Positions 17,409-26,636 of a stretch of 64,000 nucleotides of DNA are shown here, one piece after another (position 1 is the first letter of the stretch; every line of letters starts with the position of its first letter). Both the position numbers and the translations under genes were made by a program. Origin of the DNA: Afipia sp. (lineage in GTDB: Bacteria > Pseudomonadota > Alphaproteobacteria > Rhizobiales > Xanthobacteraceae); contig JAFKER010000009.1 in the NCBI GenBank assembly GCA_017308595.1, forward strand, positions 210,381 to 274,380. The letters run 5' to 3'. A model generated the notes under the pieces. It had not been told where the DNA came from. It worked only from the letters and a program-made list of their open reading frames with translations, and searched no databases.

Positions 17409-18467
17409 ATGAAAGTCACCCGACGCCGCCTTTTTGGTCTGCTTGCCGGTGCGGCGGTTGCCGTGGGCCTGCCATCCGTCTGGATTTCCCGCATGAAAAC
17501 CTATGCCGGCCCGCCGTCCGATCATTTCGACGGAACTTATTTTTTTGACCCCGACGGCTCGCCGCCCAAGAAACTCTGGGAGGTGCTGCGCTGGCAGATA
17601 ACCAAGCAGGCCGCGAAATGGCCCGAATGGGCCCCTTCGCCCCATTCCGATACGCCGCCCCCGCAGGTCACCGGCAACAAGGTGCGGTTTTGCTATGTCG
17701 GCCATGCAAGCTGGCTGATTCAGACCGCCGGCCTCAACATTCTGGTCGATCCGGTCTGGTCGGAGCGCGCGTCGCCGGTGGCCTTTGCAGGTCCGAAGCG
17801 CGTCAACGATCCGGGTATTGCTTTCGACAAGCTGCCGACGATTGACGTCGTGCTGGTCTCGCACGGCCACTACGACCATCTCGATGCACGAACGCTATCG
17901 AAGCTCGCGGCAAAATTTTCGCCGCGCGTGATCACCCCGCTCGGCAATGACGTCACCATGATGTCTAACGACGCGGCGATCCGCGCCGAAGGATTCGATT
18001 GGAATCAGCGCATCCAGATCGGCAATGGTGTTGCGGTCACATTGGTGGCGACGCGACACTGGACTGCACGCGGCCTGTTCGATCGCAACAAGGCGCTGTG
18101 GGCGAGCTTCGTGCTGGAGACGCCCGCCGGGAAGCTCTACCTCGTTGCCGATTCTGGTTACGGCACCGGCACGCATTTCCGCCGCGTCCGTGAAGCACAC
18201 GGGCCAATTCGCGCGGCGATCCTGCCGATCGGTGCCTATGAGCCGCGCTGGTTCATGCGCGAGATGCACATGAATCCCGAAGACGCGGTGAAGGCGCTAG
18301 CGGATTGCGGAGCAGAGATGGCGCTGGCGCATCATCACGGTACGTTTCAATTGACCGATGAAGCCATCGACGCGCCGGTCAACGACCTGGCGACGGCGCT
18401 CGATGCGGCGGGCGTTGCGCGCGACAGGTTTGTCGCGCTCAAGCCCGGTCAGGTGTTCGAGATCTGA
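17409..18467 (+). CDS. MBL-fold metal-dependent hydrolase with Tat-type signal
   Basis: A 352-residue metallo-beta-lactamase-fold protein of the RomA / NAPE-phospholipase-D-like type. The N terminus MKVTRRRLFGLLAGAAVAVG carries a twin-arginine style signal, suggesting export in folded form. Metal-binding marks are SHGHYDHLD (residues 151-159), the preceding YVGHASWLIQ and LVDPVWSERASP, DSGYGTG, and AHHHGTFQL near the end. Family members hydrolyse phosphodiester or lactone bonds; the substrate is unknown. It is divergent from ffh and followed by a palindromic repeat. Confidence 0.87.
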   Translation: MKVTRRRLFGLLAGAAVAVGLPSVWISRMKTYAGPPSDHFDGTYFFDPDGSPPKKLWEVLRWQITKQAAKWPEWAPSPHSDTPPPQVTGNKVRFCYVGHASWLIQTAGLNILVDPVWSERASPVAFAGPKRVNDPGIAFDKLPTIDVVLVSHGHYDHLDARTLSKLAAKFSPRVITPLGNDVTMMSNDAAIRAEGFDWNQRIQIGNGVAVTLVATRHWTARGLFDRNKALWASFVLETPAGKLYLVADSGYGTGTHFRRVREAHGPIRAAILPIGAYEPRWFMREMHMNPEDAVKALADCGAEMALAHHHGTFQLTDEAIDAPVNDLATALDAAGVARDRFVALKPGQVFEI

Positions 18468-18478
18468 GTTTGCGGTTT

Positions 18479-18554
18479 CGTCATTGCGAGCGAAGCGCAG
18501 CAATCCATTCTCGGTCAGGAGCTGGATTGTTTTGTCGCTTCGCTCGCTATGACG
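18479..18554. repeat. Palindromic intergenic repeat (REP-like)
   Basis: CGTCATTGCGAGCGAAGCG (18479-18497) is mirrored by CGCTTCGCTCGCTATGACG (18536-18554), with CAATCCA / TGGATTG pairs inside. This is one of the commonest dispersed repeats of Bradyrhizobiaceae. It lies between the convergent MBL and SIMPL genes and can serve as a 3' hairpin for both. Confidence 0.8.
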
Positions 18555-18558
18555 AGAA

Positions 18559-19263
18559 TTACTGCGCCTTCTGCTTCAGTTCGTAGGACACGCTGACGGA
18601 GACGCGCAGGGTCTCCTCGCCCTGTGCCACTGGAGCTGCGGCTGCATCCATGCGCACGGCCATCTTGCGATAGGGCGCTGGGCTCGGCGTGGTTTCTTCC
18701 GAAATGCTGATCGGCGCGCCGAGCGCGATATTGGCGGCCTTGGCATAAATCTCTGCCTTGCGCCGCGCATCGGCGATGGCCTCCGTGCGCGCGTCATCCA
18801 GTAGTTTCGATGCCTTCGACACCATGAAGCTGATGCCGCTGATCTCGTTGGCGCCTGAGCCGACCAGCACATCGATGGTATCGGCGACTTTGGTGATATC
18901 GCGAATGGTGACAGTGACCCGGTTGCTGGCGCGGTAGCCGGTGATCTGGAACGGCGCGTTGGGATTGCGCCCTGGGACGCTCTGCGGGGACAGCGAAAGG
19001 CGTGAAGTCTGGATGTCCTTGTCGGCAAGACCGGAATTCTTCAGCGCCTGCAGCACGCCGGCCATCGCCTTGTTGTTGGCCTCGGAGGCTTCGCGCGCGG
19101 TTTTGGCTTCGGTGGTCACGCCGCTGTCGATTTGCGCCAGGTCAGGTGGCACGGAAATAGACGCTTCGCCGGTTACCGACACCGTCGGCTGCAGCGTTTG
19201 TGCGGATACGGCCGAGGCCATGGTGGCGATGATGGTCGCTGCGAGAGCGGTGCGGACGCGCAT
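18559..19263 (-). CDS. SIMPL domain (DUF541) periplasmic protein
   Basis: A 234-residue protein with a signal peptide (MRVRTALAATIIATMASAVSA) and a single SIMPL/DUF541 domain: VSVTGEASISVPPDLAQIDSGVTT, IQTSRLSLSPQ, GYRASNRVTVTI and DARRKAEIYAKAANIALG. Bacterial members of this oligomeric family (BP26/Omp28, YggE) sit in the periplasm and have been linked to oxidative stress, but mechanism is unclear. The ATG at 19263 has GGAG about 9 bases upstream; a TTG at 19269 is too close to it. Confidence 0.88.
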   Translation of the reverse strand: MRVRTALAATIIATMASAVSAQTLQPTVSVTGEASISVPPDLAQIDSGVTTEAKTAREASEANNKAMAGVLQALKNSGLADKDIQTSRLSLSPQSVPGRNPNAPFQITGYRASNRVTVTIRDITKVADTIDVLVGSGANEISGISFMVSKASKLLDDARTEAIADARRKAEIYAKAANIALGAPISISEETTPSPAPYRKMAVRMDAAAAPVAQGEETLRVSVSVSYELKQKAQ

Positions 19264-19302
19264 TCTCAAAAACTCCAGTTTCGGTCTATCCGGGCGGCTG
19301 TT

Positions 19303-20079
19303 CTACTTCAGCGGCACAAACACGTTGATGACGAGCTTGTCTTCCGTCGTCGTCAGCGGATCGGTGACGTATTCCTCGATGAAAGTATCCTTGGCTTCCT
19401 GCTTCTTCTCATCGAGATGATTGGTGATCGCCTCATAGGTGTTGTCCATGTTGTCGTATGAACCGCGATGGACAAATTTCAGCGTCGGGCCTTCTGGCGA
19501 GGTGCCGATGCTCATGCCCCGGGCGAGATTTTTGGGTTCCTGATCGACCGGGATTTCGGCCTGATAGGTGAAACCCGCATCGTCGGTCGAGGTGTAGACA
19601 ATCAAGGACGAACCGGCGGGCTTGATGTCCTGCTTCTCAAGAAAGCCCGACAGGGTTTTCAGCGATCCCACCAGCGTCTCGAAGGCATTGTCCCAGGTCG
19701 CGCTACCCTTGAGAATGATGACTTTCTTCGCGGTGAGTGTCTGCTCCTCGCCGAACGGATCGGCGGTCTGTACCTTCGGTGCTGCGGGTCCGGGAGCAGC
19801 CGGAGCCTCTGCTGCCGGAGCGGGCGGGGTCGCAGGGGCCTGCGCGGCCGGGGGAGGTGCCGGAGTTTCAGGGGCCGCCGGAGCCGCGGCCGGGGGCGAT
19901 GATGCGGGGCTGGCCGGTGCAACGGGCGCAGGCGCCTCGGCAGGCGGCGCAACTGCGGCCGGGCCGGGCGGCGGGGCCTGTGTTGGCGCCGTACTCGTTC
20001 CAATAGGTATTTTGAACCAGACCGCGGCCGCGATGACCAGCGCCATGGCGACAAGGACGGCAACGCGGCTATTACTCAT
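19303..20079 (-). CDS. Membrane-tethered GyrI-like (effector-binding domain) protein
   Basis: A 258-residue protein. An N-terminal membrane anchor or uncleaved signal (residues 5-24, RVAVLVAMALVIAAAVWF) is followed by about 75 residues of Pro/Ala linker and then a folded domain (about 105-258) with ILKGSATWDNAFETLVGSLKTL, YQAEIPVD and VHRGSYDNMDNTYEAITNHLDE, which matches the GyrI/AraC effector-binding fold: the (V/F)xHxGxY(D/E)xxxxxY motif is clear. In cytoplasmic regulators this fold binds small molecules; here it would be on the periplasmic side. It lies downstream, same strand, of nothing else; dapF is divergent. Confidence 0.8.
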   Translation of the reverse strand: MSNSRVAVLVAMALVIAAAVWFKIPIGTSTAPTQAPPPGPAAVAPPAEAPAPVAPASPASSPPAAAPAAPETPAPPPAAQAPATPPAPAAEAPAAPGPAAPKVQTADPFGEEQTLTAKKVIILKGSATWDNAFETLVGSLKTLSGFLEKQDIKPAGSSLIVYTSTDDAGFTYQAEIPVDQEPKNLARGMSIGTSPEGPTLKFVHRGSYDNMDNTYEAITNHLDEKKQEAKDTFIEEYVTDPLTTTEDKLVINVFVPLK

Positions 20080-20147
20080 TCGACGGGTCTCCGGAGGCGG
20101 CGCGGGTTATGTTGCGGCAAATCCAGCTTACCACGAACCGCCGTGAA

Positions 20148-20314
20148 CTGGTGGAGTGGATTTGACATTCGCGCCCGATGAGCGGCAATCCCGCAAGCGA
20201 ATGTCAAATCCAAAACTCCACCAGAAATCTATATTTGTCAGTGGTCCTTTAATTCCAACATTCGCAGGGACCGCTGCTGGAACGGGATGCGAATGTTGGA
20301 ATTGAACCACTGGC
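20148..20314. repeat. Mirror pair of long bulged hairpins (element 2)
   Basis: Hairpin C: outer 9-bp stem 20148-20156/20216-20224 (CTGGTGGAG), 3-base A bulge on the right arm (within 20212-20215), inner 16-bp stem 20157-20172/20197-20212, loop 24 bases. A 12-base A/T-rich spacer follows. Hairpin D: outer 9-bp stem 20237-20245/20306-20314, 3-base bulge on the left arm, inner stem of 16-18 bp to 20266/20288, loop 21 bases. Arms facing the loops end ATTCGC in both. The architecture is the same as element 1 (12755-12918), and this copy also lies between divergent genes. Confidence 0.9.
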
Positions 20315-20394
20315 ATGAGGTCGAAACGCGGCAATCGCGAGGCGGCACTCGTGCTCTGGTCAAGTTGCTTTGCATTCGCCATATAGCGGGGATC

Positions 20395-21267
20395 ATGAGC
20401 GCACTTGCCAACCATAGCTTCGCCAAGATGAACGGGATCGGAAACGAGATCGTTGTTCTCGACCTGCGCGATTCGGCCGCAACTGTCACGCCGGGCGAGG
20501 CGCGGGCAATTGCCTCGCCTGCAGGCGCGCCCTACGACCAGTTGATGGTGCTACATCCGCCACGCGTCCAGGGCACCAGCGCCTTCATCCGTATCTACAA
20601 CAATGACGGCTCCGAGGCCGCGGCCTGCGGCAACGGTATGCGCTGCGTGGCGCGGCAGGTGTTCGAGGAAACCGGCAAGACCGCGCTGACCTTCGAGACG
20701 CGCGCGGGCCTGTTGAACTGCTGGCAGGGGCCGTCGCCCGGCCTTTACACTGTGGACATGGGCGTGCCGAAGTTCGGCTGGGAAGATATTCCGCTGGCCG
20801 AGGAATTCCGCGACACCCGCTATATTGAATTGCAGATCGGGCCGATCGATGCGCCGATCCTGCATTCGCCGTCGGTTGTCAGCATGGGCAATCCACATGC
20901 GATCTTCTGGGTTGATGATATTCATGCCTACGATCTGGAAAAATTTGGACCGCTGCTGGAAAATCATCCGATCTTCCCTGATCGCGCCAACATCACGCTC
21001 GCCCATGTGGTCGACCGCGAACATATCGTGATGCGCACATGGGAACGCGGCGCCGGCCTGACCAAGGCTTGCGGCTCTGCCGCCTGCGCGACGGCTGTTG
21101 CGGCGGCGCGGCTGAAGCGGACCGAACGCACCGTGCACATGACGCTGCCCGGCGGCGATCTCACCATCGAGTGGCGCGCAGAAGACGATCATGTCCTGAT
21201 GACCGGCCCGGCTGCGTTCGAGTTCGAAGGCCATTTCGATCCGGCTCTATTCTCAAGCGTTGGTTGA
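20395..21267 (+). CDS. dapF: Diaminopimelate epimerase
   Basis: A 290-residue cofactor-independent racemase converting LL- to meso-diaminopimelate for lysine and peptidoglycan. Both catalytic cysteines are visible in their motifs: [11 protein letters not shown] and [14 protein letters not shown]. The N-terminal [15 protein letters not shown] is typical. The ATG at 20395 gives [14 protein letters not shown]; upstream in-frame codons run into the hairpin element at 20148-20314 and are rejected. It ends one base before the mtaB start, so the two are translationally linked. Confidence 0.97.
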   Translation: MSALANHSFAKMNGIGNEIVVLDLRDSAATVTPGEARAIASPAGAPYDQLMVLHPPRVQGTSAFIRIYNNDGSEAAACGNGMRCVARQVFEETGKTALTFETRAGLLNCWQGPSPGLYTVDMGVPKFGWEDIPLAEEFRDTRYIELQIGPIDAPILHSPSVVSMGNPHAIFWVDDIHAYDLEKFGPLLENHPIFPDRANITLAHVVDREHIVMRTWERGAGLTKACGSAACATAVAAARLKRTERTVHMTLPGGDLTIEWRAEDDHVLMTGPAAFEFEGHFDPALFSSVG

Positions 21268-21268
21268 G

Positions 21269-22519
21269 ATGGCGGTCGATGTCGTCACCTTCGGCTGCCG
21301 GCTGAACACCGTCGAATCGGATGTGATCCGGCGTGAGGCGGAGAGGGCGGGACTTCAGGACACCATCGTGGTCAACACCTGCGCCGTCACCAACGAAGCC
21401 GTGGCGCAGGCGCGACAAACCATCCGCAAGCTGCGCCGCGACCGGCCGGACGCGCGCATCGTGGTTACCGGCTGCGCGGCCCAGACCCAGGCGCAGATGT
21501 TTGCCCAGATGGGTGAAGTCGATCGCGTACTCGGCAATGGCGACAAGGTCCGCTTTGAGGCATGGCGCGACACGCGCACTGTTTTCGATGGAGGCGGAGA
21601 GAAAGTCGCTGTCTCCGATATTATGGCTGTGCGGGAGATGGCGCCGCATCTCGCCTCCGGGTTTCAGAGCGGTCTGCCGCGCGCGTTTGTGCAGGTGCAG
21701 AATGGCTGCGATCACCGTTGCACCTTCTGCATCATCCCCTACGGCCGCGGCAATTCGCGTTCGGTGGCGATGGGGGCTGTGGTCGATCAGGTGCGAGCGC
21801 TGACGGAAGCAGGGCACGCCGAGATCGTGCTGACCGGCGTCGATCTGACGAGCTACGGCAGCGATTTGCCGGGTGCGCCGAAGCTGGGAATGCTGACAAA
21901 GCAGATTCTCAAGCATCTGCCCGAGGTGAAGCGGCTGCGTATCTCGTCGATCGATTCGATCGAAGCGGATCGCGATCTGCTCGACGTGATTGCGACGGAT
22001 GACCGGTTGATGCCGCATCTGCATCTGTCGTTGCAGGCAGGCGACGACCTCATTCTCAAGCGCATGAAGCGGCGGCATTCCCGCGCCGATGCGATCGCCT
22101 TCTGTAAGCAGGTACGAAGGTTGCGGCCAGACATCGCGTTCGGCGCGGATATTATCGCCGGCTTTCCGACCGAGACCGAAGAGATGTTCGCGCGCTCGCA
22201 GGAACTCGTTGACGAGTGCGACCTGGCATTCCTGCATGTGTTTCCATACTCGCCGCGCCTCGGCACGCCTGCAGCGAAGATGCCGCAGGTCGATGGCCGC
22301 ACGATCAAGGATCGTGCGCGGCGTTTGCGCGCAAATGGTCGGGCCGCGTTGCAAAGGCGGCTTGAGTCGGAAGTCGGCGCGCGGCGCAGCGTATTGATCG
22401 AAAGCGCGACGCAGGGACGCACCGAGCATTTCATCCCCGTCGTCGTGACAGGCGGAGTGCAAGGCGCTGTGCAAACAATGACGATTGCCGGACATGATGG
22501 CGAACGGCTGCTTGCGTAA
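21269..22519 (+). CDS. mtaB: tRNA t6A37 methylthiotransferase
   Basis: A 416-residue radical-SAM enzyme that converts t6A37 to ms2t6A37 in tRNAs. The N-terminal UPF0004 domain binds an auxiliary 4Fe-4S cluster through Cys10 (VTFGCRLN), Cys38 (NTCAVTNEA) and Cys69 (TGCAAQTQ). The radical-SAM cluster is bound by Cys147, Cys151 and Cys154 (NGCDHRCTFCIIPYGRG). A C-terminal TRAM-like region follows. GCRLNTVES rather than GCQMN favours MtaB over MiaB. ATG 21269 follows the dapF stop by one base; TTG 21260 is an alternative. Confidence 0.93.
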   Translation: MAVDVVTFGCRLNTVESDVIRREAERAGLQDTIVVNTCAVTNEAVAQARQTIRKLRRDRPDARIVVTGCAAQTQAQMFAQMGEVDRVLGNGDKVRFEAWRDTRTVFDGGGEKVAVSDIMAVREMAPHLASGFQSGLPRAFVQVQNGCDHRCTFCIIPYGRGNSRSVAMGAVVDQVRALTEAGHAEIVLTGVDLTSYGSDLPGAPKLGMLTKQILKHLPEVKRLRISSIDSIEADRDLLDVIATDDRLMPHLHLSLQAGDDLILKRMKRRHSRADAIAFCKQVRRLRPDIAFGADIIAGFPTETEEMFARSQELVDECDLAFLHVFPYSPRLGTPAAKMPQVDGRTIKDRARRLRANGRAALQRRLESEVGARRSVLIESATQGRTEHFIPVVVTGGVQGAVQTMTIAGHDGERLLA

Positions 22520-22570
22520 AATCTGCGCAGACAGTCTCGCGTGTTTGTTATCTTCAATTTGAATTGCAAT

Positions 22571-22596
22571 TGATGTATGTAAGTTACCTTACATCA
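22571..22596. promoter_or_regulatory. Inverted-repeat operator candidate upstream of sppA
   Basis: TGATGTATGTAAG and CTTACATCA face each other around TTAC; the core TGTAAG-TTAC-CTTACA is a perfect 6-bp inverted repeat. It lies about 90 bases upstream of the sppA start in an A/T-rich stretch that contrasts with the surrounding G+C-rich DNA. A regulator binding site is inference; I cannot name the protein. Confidence 0.45.
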
Positions 22597-22685
22597 AGGC
22601 TGCACTCGCAAAAGCGCGGGATAACTTTTCAGAGCGATGATCTTCGGGATCGTTGCAAAGTATCTGATGCTTGAGGAGAAAATTC

Positions 22686-23666
22686 ATGTCGCTCGATTCC
22701 GATGTGATCGTTGATCGCCGCCGCATTCGCCGCAAGCTGACTTTCTGGCGCGTGGTGGCTGCGCTGGGTGTGATCGCGGCGCTGGCTGCTGTCGGGGTGC
22801 TTGCGTCGCCTTCTGCACGCACGGCGATTTCGGGATCGAACGCCATTGCGCGGGTGAAGATCGATGGACTGATCCGCAGTGATCAGGGACGGGTCGAGGC
22901 ACTGGAGCGGCTTGAGAAGTCGTCTGCCGCCGCCGTCATCGTGCACATTAATTCGCCGGGAGGCACCACCGCGGGCTCCGAACAGCTTTACGATTCACTC
23001 ACGCGTCTCAAGGCCAAGAAGCCGATGGTCGTGGTGGTGGAAGGTCTCGCCGCATCGGGAGGATACATCGCTGCGCTGGCGTCGGACCAGATCATCGCGC
23101 AGCAGACCTCGCTGGTCGGCTCGATCGGCGTGTTGTTCCAGATCCCAAATGTGTCGGACCTGCTCAAGACTGTCGGTGTCAAGGTCGAGGAAGTGAAGTC
23201 GTCGCCGCTGAAGGCCGCGCCTAACGGTTATGAGCCGACGAGTCCCGAGGCGCGCGCCGCGCTCGATTCTCTCGTCAAAGATTCCTATGCGTGGTTTCGC
23301 GGGCTGGTGAAGGATCGCCGCGGGATGGATGACGCGACATTGCAGACGGTGGCCGATGGCCGTGTTTTTACCGGCCGTCAGGCCGTAGCACTCAAGCTGA
23401 TCGATCAGCTGGGTGACGAGAAAACCGCCGTGGCCTGGCTGGTTGCGCAAAAGAAGGTCGGTGCGGATACTCCGGTCCGAGATTTCAGGCTTAACCCCCG
23501 CTTCGGGGATATGACATTCCTGCGGGCAACGGCGTCTGTCGCGCTTGATGCGATCGGCTTGGGGGCGCTTGCGCGCCAGGTGGAGCGGTCCGGTGTTGCT
23601 CAAGCAGTCGATCGACTGGGGCTCGATGGTATGCTTGCGCTTTGGCATCCGTCGCCAGCGAACTAA
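22686..23666 (+). CDS. sppA: Signal peptide peptidase SppA (S49 family)
   Basis: A 326-residue membrane-bound serine protease of the short SppA class. One membrane segment (residues about 20-42) follows a basic N terminus (RRRIRRK). The S49 core has HINSPGGTTAGSE, the catalytic Ser124 in LAASGGYIAA, VGSIGVLFQ and the catalytic Lys176 in SSPLKAAP. It degrades signal peptides left in the membrane. ATG 22686 has GAGGAGA just upstream; a TTG at 22671 overlaps that ribosome site and is rejected. Followed by ihfB, as in many alphaproteobacteria. Confidence 0.95.
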   Translation: MSLDSDVIVDRRRIRRKLTFWRVVAALGVIAALAAVGVLASPSARTAISGSNAIARVKIDGLIRSDQGRVEALERLEKSSAAAVIVHINSPGGTTAGSEQLYDSLTRLKAKKPMVVVVEGLAASGGYIAALASDQIIAQQTSLVGSIGVLFQIPNVSDLLKTVGVKVEEVKSSPLKAAPNGYEPTSPEARAALDSLVKDSYAWFRGLVKDRRGMDDATLQTVADGRVFTGRQAVALKLIDQLGDEKTAVAWLVAQKKVGADTPVRDFRLNPRFGDMTFLRATASVALDAIGLGALARQVERSGVAQAVDRLGLDGMLALWHPSPAN

Positions 23667-23839
23667 GCGCCAAGAAACCGGTTTCAGCCGATCTTCACCC
23701 CATTGCGGTGGTTGCGGCCAACAACGGATTCCGGCGTTTGTCACGCGAATTACCCTTGTCACACTTGGAATTAGCGACTTGACAGTTCAAGGCTTTTTCA
23801 AGGAAATGTCGAAACCGCACGTCACGGGCCCAGCATTCA

Positions 23840-24148
23840 ATGATCAAATCCGAACTCGTTCAACGCATCGCCGAGCATAACCCGCACCTCTACCAGCGGG
23901 ATGTCGAGAACATCGTGAACGCAATTCTCGACGAAATCGTTGCAGCGCTCGCACGCGGAGATCGCGTGGAACTCCGCGGTTTTGGCGCGTTTTCAGTGAA
24001 GCACCGGCCCGCGCGCGCGGGCCGCAACCCGCGCACGGGCGAGCACGTTCCTGTCGAGCAGAAGAGTGTGCCGTTCTTCAAGACCGGTAAGGAAATGCGC
24101 GAGCGGCTGAACCGCGAAGGCGCAGCGGAGACGGCAGCCGCGACCTGA
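23840..24148 (+). CDS. ihfB: Integration host factor subunit beta
   Basis: A 102-residue HU/IHF-family DNA-bending protein. It shows [47 protein letters not shown] and [15 protein letters not shown]. The proline of the intercalating arm lies in the RNPRTGE loop. The LYQRDVE stretch identifies the beta rather than alpha subunit. It is 173 bases after sppA and about 120 bases before the LapA-like gene. Confidence 0.95.
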   Translation: MIKSELVQRIAEHNPHLYQRDVENIVNAILDEIVAALARGDRVELRGFGAFSVKHRPARAGRNPRTGEHVPVEQKSVPFFKTGKEMRERLNREGAAETAAAT

Positions 24149-24268
24149 TCCCGGCTGTTGCAGTTACTTCAGGGCGCGGCCGCGTTCATCCGCGGACCGG
24201 CTTTTGCAGCAGGCAGCGCGGTGAAGCCGTCGTCTTCGAAAAGTGAAAACCTGTCGCGAGGACGCACC

Positions 24269-24670
24269 ATGCTCCGCAAGATTTTCAACGTCCTGGTGAT
24301 CCTGCCGCTGGCGATCCTGTTCGTGGTGTTTGCGGTTGCGAACCGTCACATCGTCACCCTGTCGTTCGATCCGTTCAACTCTTCCGATCCAGCGCTTGGG
24401 GTGTCGCTCCCGCTGTTCGTGGTCATCATCGTGGTTGCCATGTTTGGGGTTGTCGCCGGCGGCATCGCGACCTGGTTCGGCCAGCGTCATTGGCGCCGTG
24501 CCGCCCGTCAGCAGGAGGCCGATGCACGCCACGCCCGCGCCGAACTGGCCGGTTTGCGCGAACAGGCCCGGATGACGGCTGCGCGCACCGGCGAGGATCC
24601 GGCGCTGATGCCGGGTCTGACCCCGCAATATCCGGCCATCGGGCGAGACAAGCACGGCGCGGCGTTGTAG
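24269..24670 (+). CDS. LapA-domain (DUF1049) inner-membrane protein
   Basis: A 133-residue protein with two membrane segments (about residues 5-24, FNVLVILPLAILFVVFAVAN, and 47-67, LPLFVVIIVVAMFGVVAGGI) joined by a short periplasmic loop, then a basic amphipathic tail containing RARAELAGLREQARM that may coil. This is the LapA/YciS pattern; in E. coli the homologue works with LapB in controlling LpxC and lipopolysaccharide synthesis. No LapB is seen here. The ATG at 24269 begins the first membrane segment; the longer frame from 24158 is not conserved. Confidence 0.85.
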   Translation: MLRKIFNVLVILPLAILFVVFAVANRHIVTLSFDPFNSSDPALGVSLPLFVVIIVVAMFGVVAGGIATWFGQRHWRRAARQQEADARHARAELAGLREQARMTAARTGEDPALMPGLTPQYPAIGRDKHGAAL

Positions 24671-24741
24671 AACCCGCCGATCACCCCTAAGCCAGCGGCC
24701 TGACGTTCAGACCGGCCCATGGCGGAACGTGCCCAGAGACC

Positions 24742-25422
24742 ATGTCAGTTGCGGTAAAAATTTGCGGCCTGTCCACGCGCGAGACCCTTGAGGTCGCGCT
24801 GGATGCGGGCGCGGACATGGTGGGTTTCGTGTTCTTCGAGGCGTCGCCTCGCCACGTTTCGCTGGGTGCCGCCCGGGAACTTGGACGGCAGGTGAAAGGC
24901 CGCGCGCTCAAAGTGGCGCTGACGGTCAATGCTGATGACGCCATGCTGGAGAACTGCATCGAAGCACTGCAGCCAGGATTGCTGCAGCTTCACGGCGACG
25001 AGAGCGTCGCGCGGGTGCGCGACATCAAGCAGAAATTTGGGCTACCTGTGATGAAGGTGCTGCCGGTGGCGACCGCGACCGATTTCGCCGGTCTTCCCGG
25101 TTTTGCCGCGGTCTCGGACCGCATCCTGTTTGATGCGCGCGCGCCGAAAGATGCCACCCGCCCCGGCGGCCTCGGTGTGCCGTTCGATTGGCATCTGCTT
25201 GAGAACATCAAACTGACAATCCCGTTCATGGTGGGCGGCGGCTTGAACTCCGGCAATGTTGCCGAGGCCATCCGCGTCACTCGCGCAGGCGGCGTCGATG
25301 TCTCCTCCGGCGTCGAGAGTGCGCCGGGCATCAAAGATCCCGACATGATCCGCGCCTTCATTCGCGCCGCGCGCGATGCGGACCATGCGATGACACCTTC
25401 GAAGATTGCGAGCAGCGTATGA
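24742..25422 (+). CDS. trpF: Phosphoribosylanthranilate isomerase
   Basis: A 226-residue TIM-barrel enzyme performing the Amadori rearrangement in tryptophan synthesis. The catalytic Cys lies in [10 protein letters not shown], with [25 protein letters not shown] and the phosphate-binding [12 protein letters not shown]. Its stop overlaps the trpB start by four bases (ATGA at 25419). trpF-trpB-trpA-accD-folC is a classical alpha- and betaproteobacterial run. Confidence 0.97.
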   Translation: MSVAVKICGLSTRETLEVALDAGADMVGFVFFEASPRHVSLGAARELGRQVKGRALKVALTVNADDAMLENCIEALQPGLLQLHGDESVARVRDIKQKFGLPVMKVLPVATATDFAGLPGFAAVSDRILFDARAPKDATRPGGLGVPFDWHLLENIKLTIPFMVGGGLNSGNVAEAIRVTRAGGVDVSSGVESAPGIKDPDMIRAFIRAARDADHAMTPSKIASSV

Positions 25423-26636
25423 ACTTGCCTCTCCCCAATTCCTTCCGGTCCGGTCCCGACGAGCGCGGGCATTTCGGCATTTTCGGCGGACGCTATGTCG
25501 CCGAAACGCTGATGCCGTTGATCCTCGATCTGGAAAAGGCCTATGCGGACGCCAAGGCCGATCCGGCGTTCCAGAAGGAGATGAACGGCTACCTGAAAGA
25601 TTATGTGGGCCGTCCGTCGCCACTGTATTTCGCGCAGCGGCTAACCGAGCATCTCGGTGGCGCGAAGATATACTTCAAGCGCGAGGAGCTGAATCACACC
25701 GGCTCTCACAAGGTGAACAACGTGCTCGGCCAGATCATGGTCGCGCGGCGTATGGGCAAGAAGCGCATCATCGCGGAAACCGGCGCGGGCCAGCATGGCG
25801 TTGCGACAGCGACGCTCTGCGCCCGCTTCGGTCTTGAATGTATCGTTTATATGGGCGCGGTCGACGTCGAACGTCAGCAGCCCAACGTAATCCGCATGGA
25901 AATGCTGGGCGCGAAGGTCGTGCCGGTCCAGGTCGGTGCTCGCACACTCAAGGATGCGATGAACGAGGCGATGCGCGACTGGGTCACCAATGTCGCGAAC
26001 ACGTTCTATTGCATCGGCACCGTGGCCGGTCCGCATCCCTATCCGATGATGGTCCGCGATTTTCAGTCGATCATCGGCACGGAAACCCGCGCGCAGATGC
26101 AGGAAGCCGAAGGCCGCCTGCCGGATTCGCTGGTCGCCTGTATCGGCGGCGGCTCCAATGCGATGGGCCTGTTCCATCCATTCCTCGACGACCCAAGCGT
26201 CGAGATTTTCGGCGTCGAGGCGGCGGGACACGGCTTGACCAATCTGCATGCTGCGTCGATTGCGGGCGGACGTCCCGGCGTTCTGCATGGAAATCGCACG
26301 TATCTTTTGATGGACGACGACGGCCAGATCCAGGAAGGCCACTCGATTTCCGCGGGGCTCGATTATCCCGGCATCGGCCCCGAACATTCCTGGCTGCATG
26401 AAACCGGCCGTGTGACCTATCTCTCCGCGACCGACGAGGAGGCGCTGGCCGCGTTCCAGCTGCTGTCGCGTCTCGAAGGCATCATTCCCGCACTCGAGCC
26501 GGCACATGCCATCGCCAAGGTGATGGAACTCGCGCCGAAGCGGCCGAAAGATCACCTGATGGTGGTCAATCTGTCGGGCCGCGGCGACAAGGACGTGCCG
26601 CAGGTGGGCGACATTCTGAAGGGTAAAAAGAAGTGA
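25419..26636 (+). CDS. trpB: Tryptophan synthase beta chain
   Basis: A 405-residue PLP enzyme joining indole and serine. The PLP lysine is Lys98 in [16 protein letters not shown]; the phosphate-binding glycine loop [10 protein letters not shown] and the substrate loop AETGAGQHG are present. It overlaps trpF (4 bases) and trpA (GTGA, 4 bases), showing tight translational coupling of the two synthase subunits. Confidence 0.98.
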   Translation: MNLPLPNSFRSGPDERGHFGIFGGRYVAETLMPLILDLEKAYADAKADPAFQKEMNGYLKDYVGRPSPLYFAQRLTEHLGGAKIYFKREELNHTGSHKVNNVLGQIMVARRMGKKRIIAETGAGQHGVATATLCARFGLECIVYMGAVDVERQQPNVIRMEMLGAKVVPVQVGARTLKDAMNEAMRDWVTNVANTFYCIGTVAGPHPYPMMVRDFQSIIGTETRAQMQEAEGRLPDSLVACIGGGSNAMGLFHPFLDDPSVEIFGVEAAGHGLTNLHAASIAGGRPGVLHGNRTYLLMDDDGQIQEGHSISAGLDYPGIGPEHSWLHETGRVTYLSATDEEALAAFQLLSRLEGIIPALEPAHAIAKVMELAPKRPKDHLMVVNLSGRGDKDVPQVGDILKGKKK

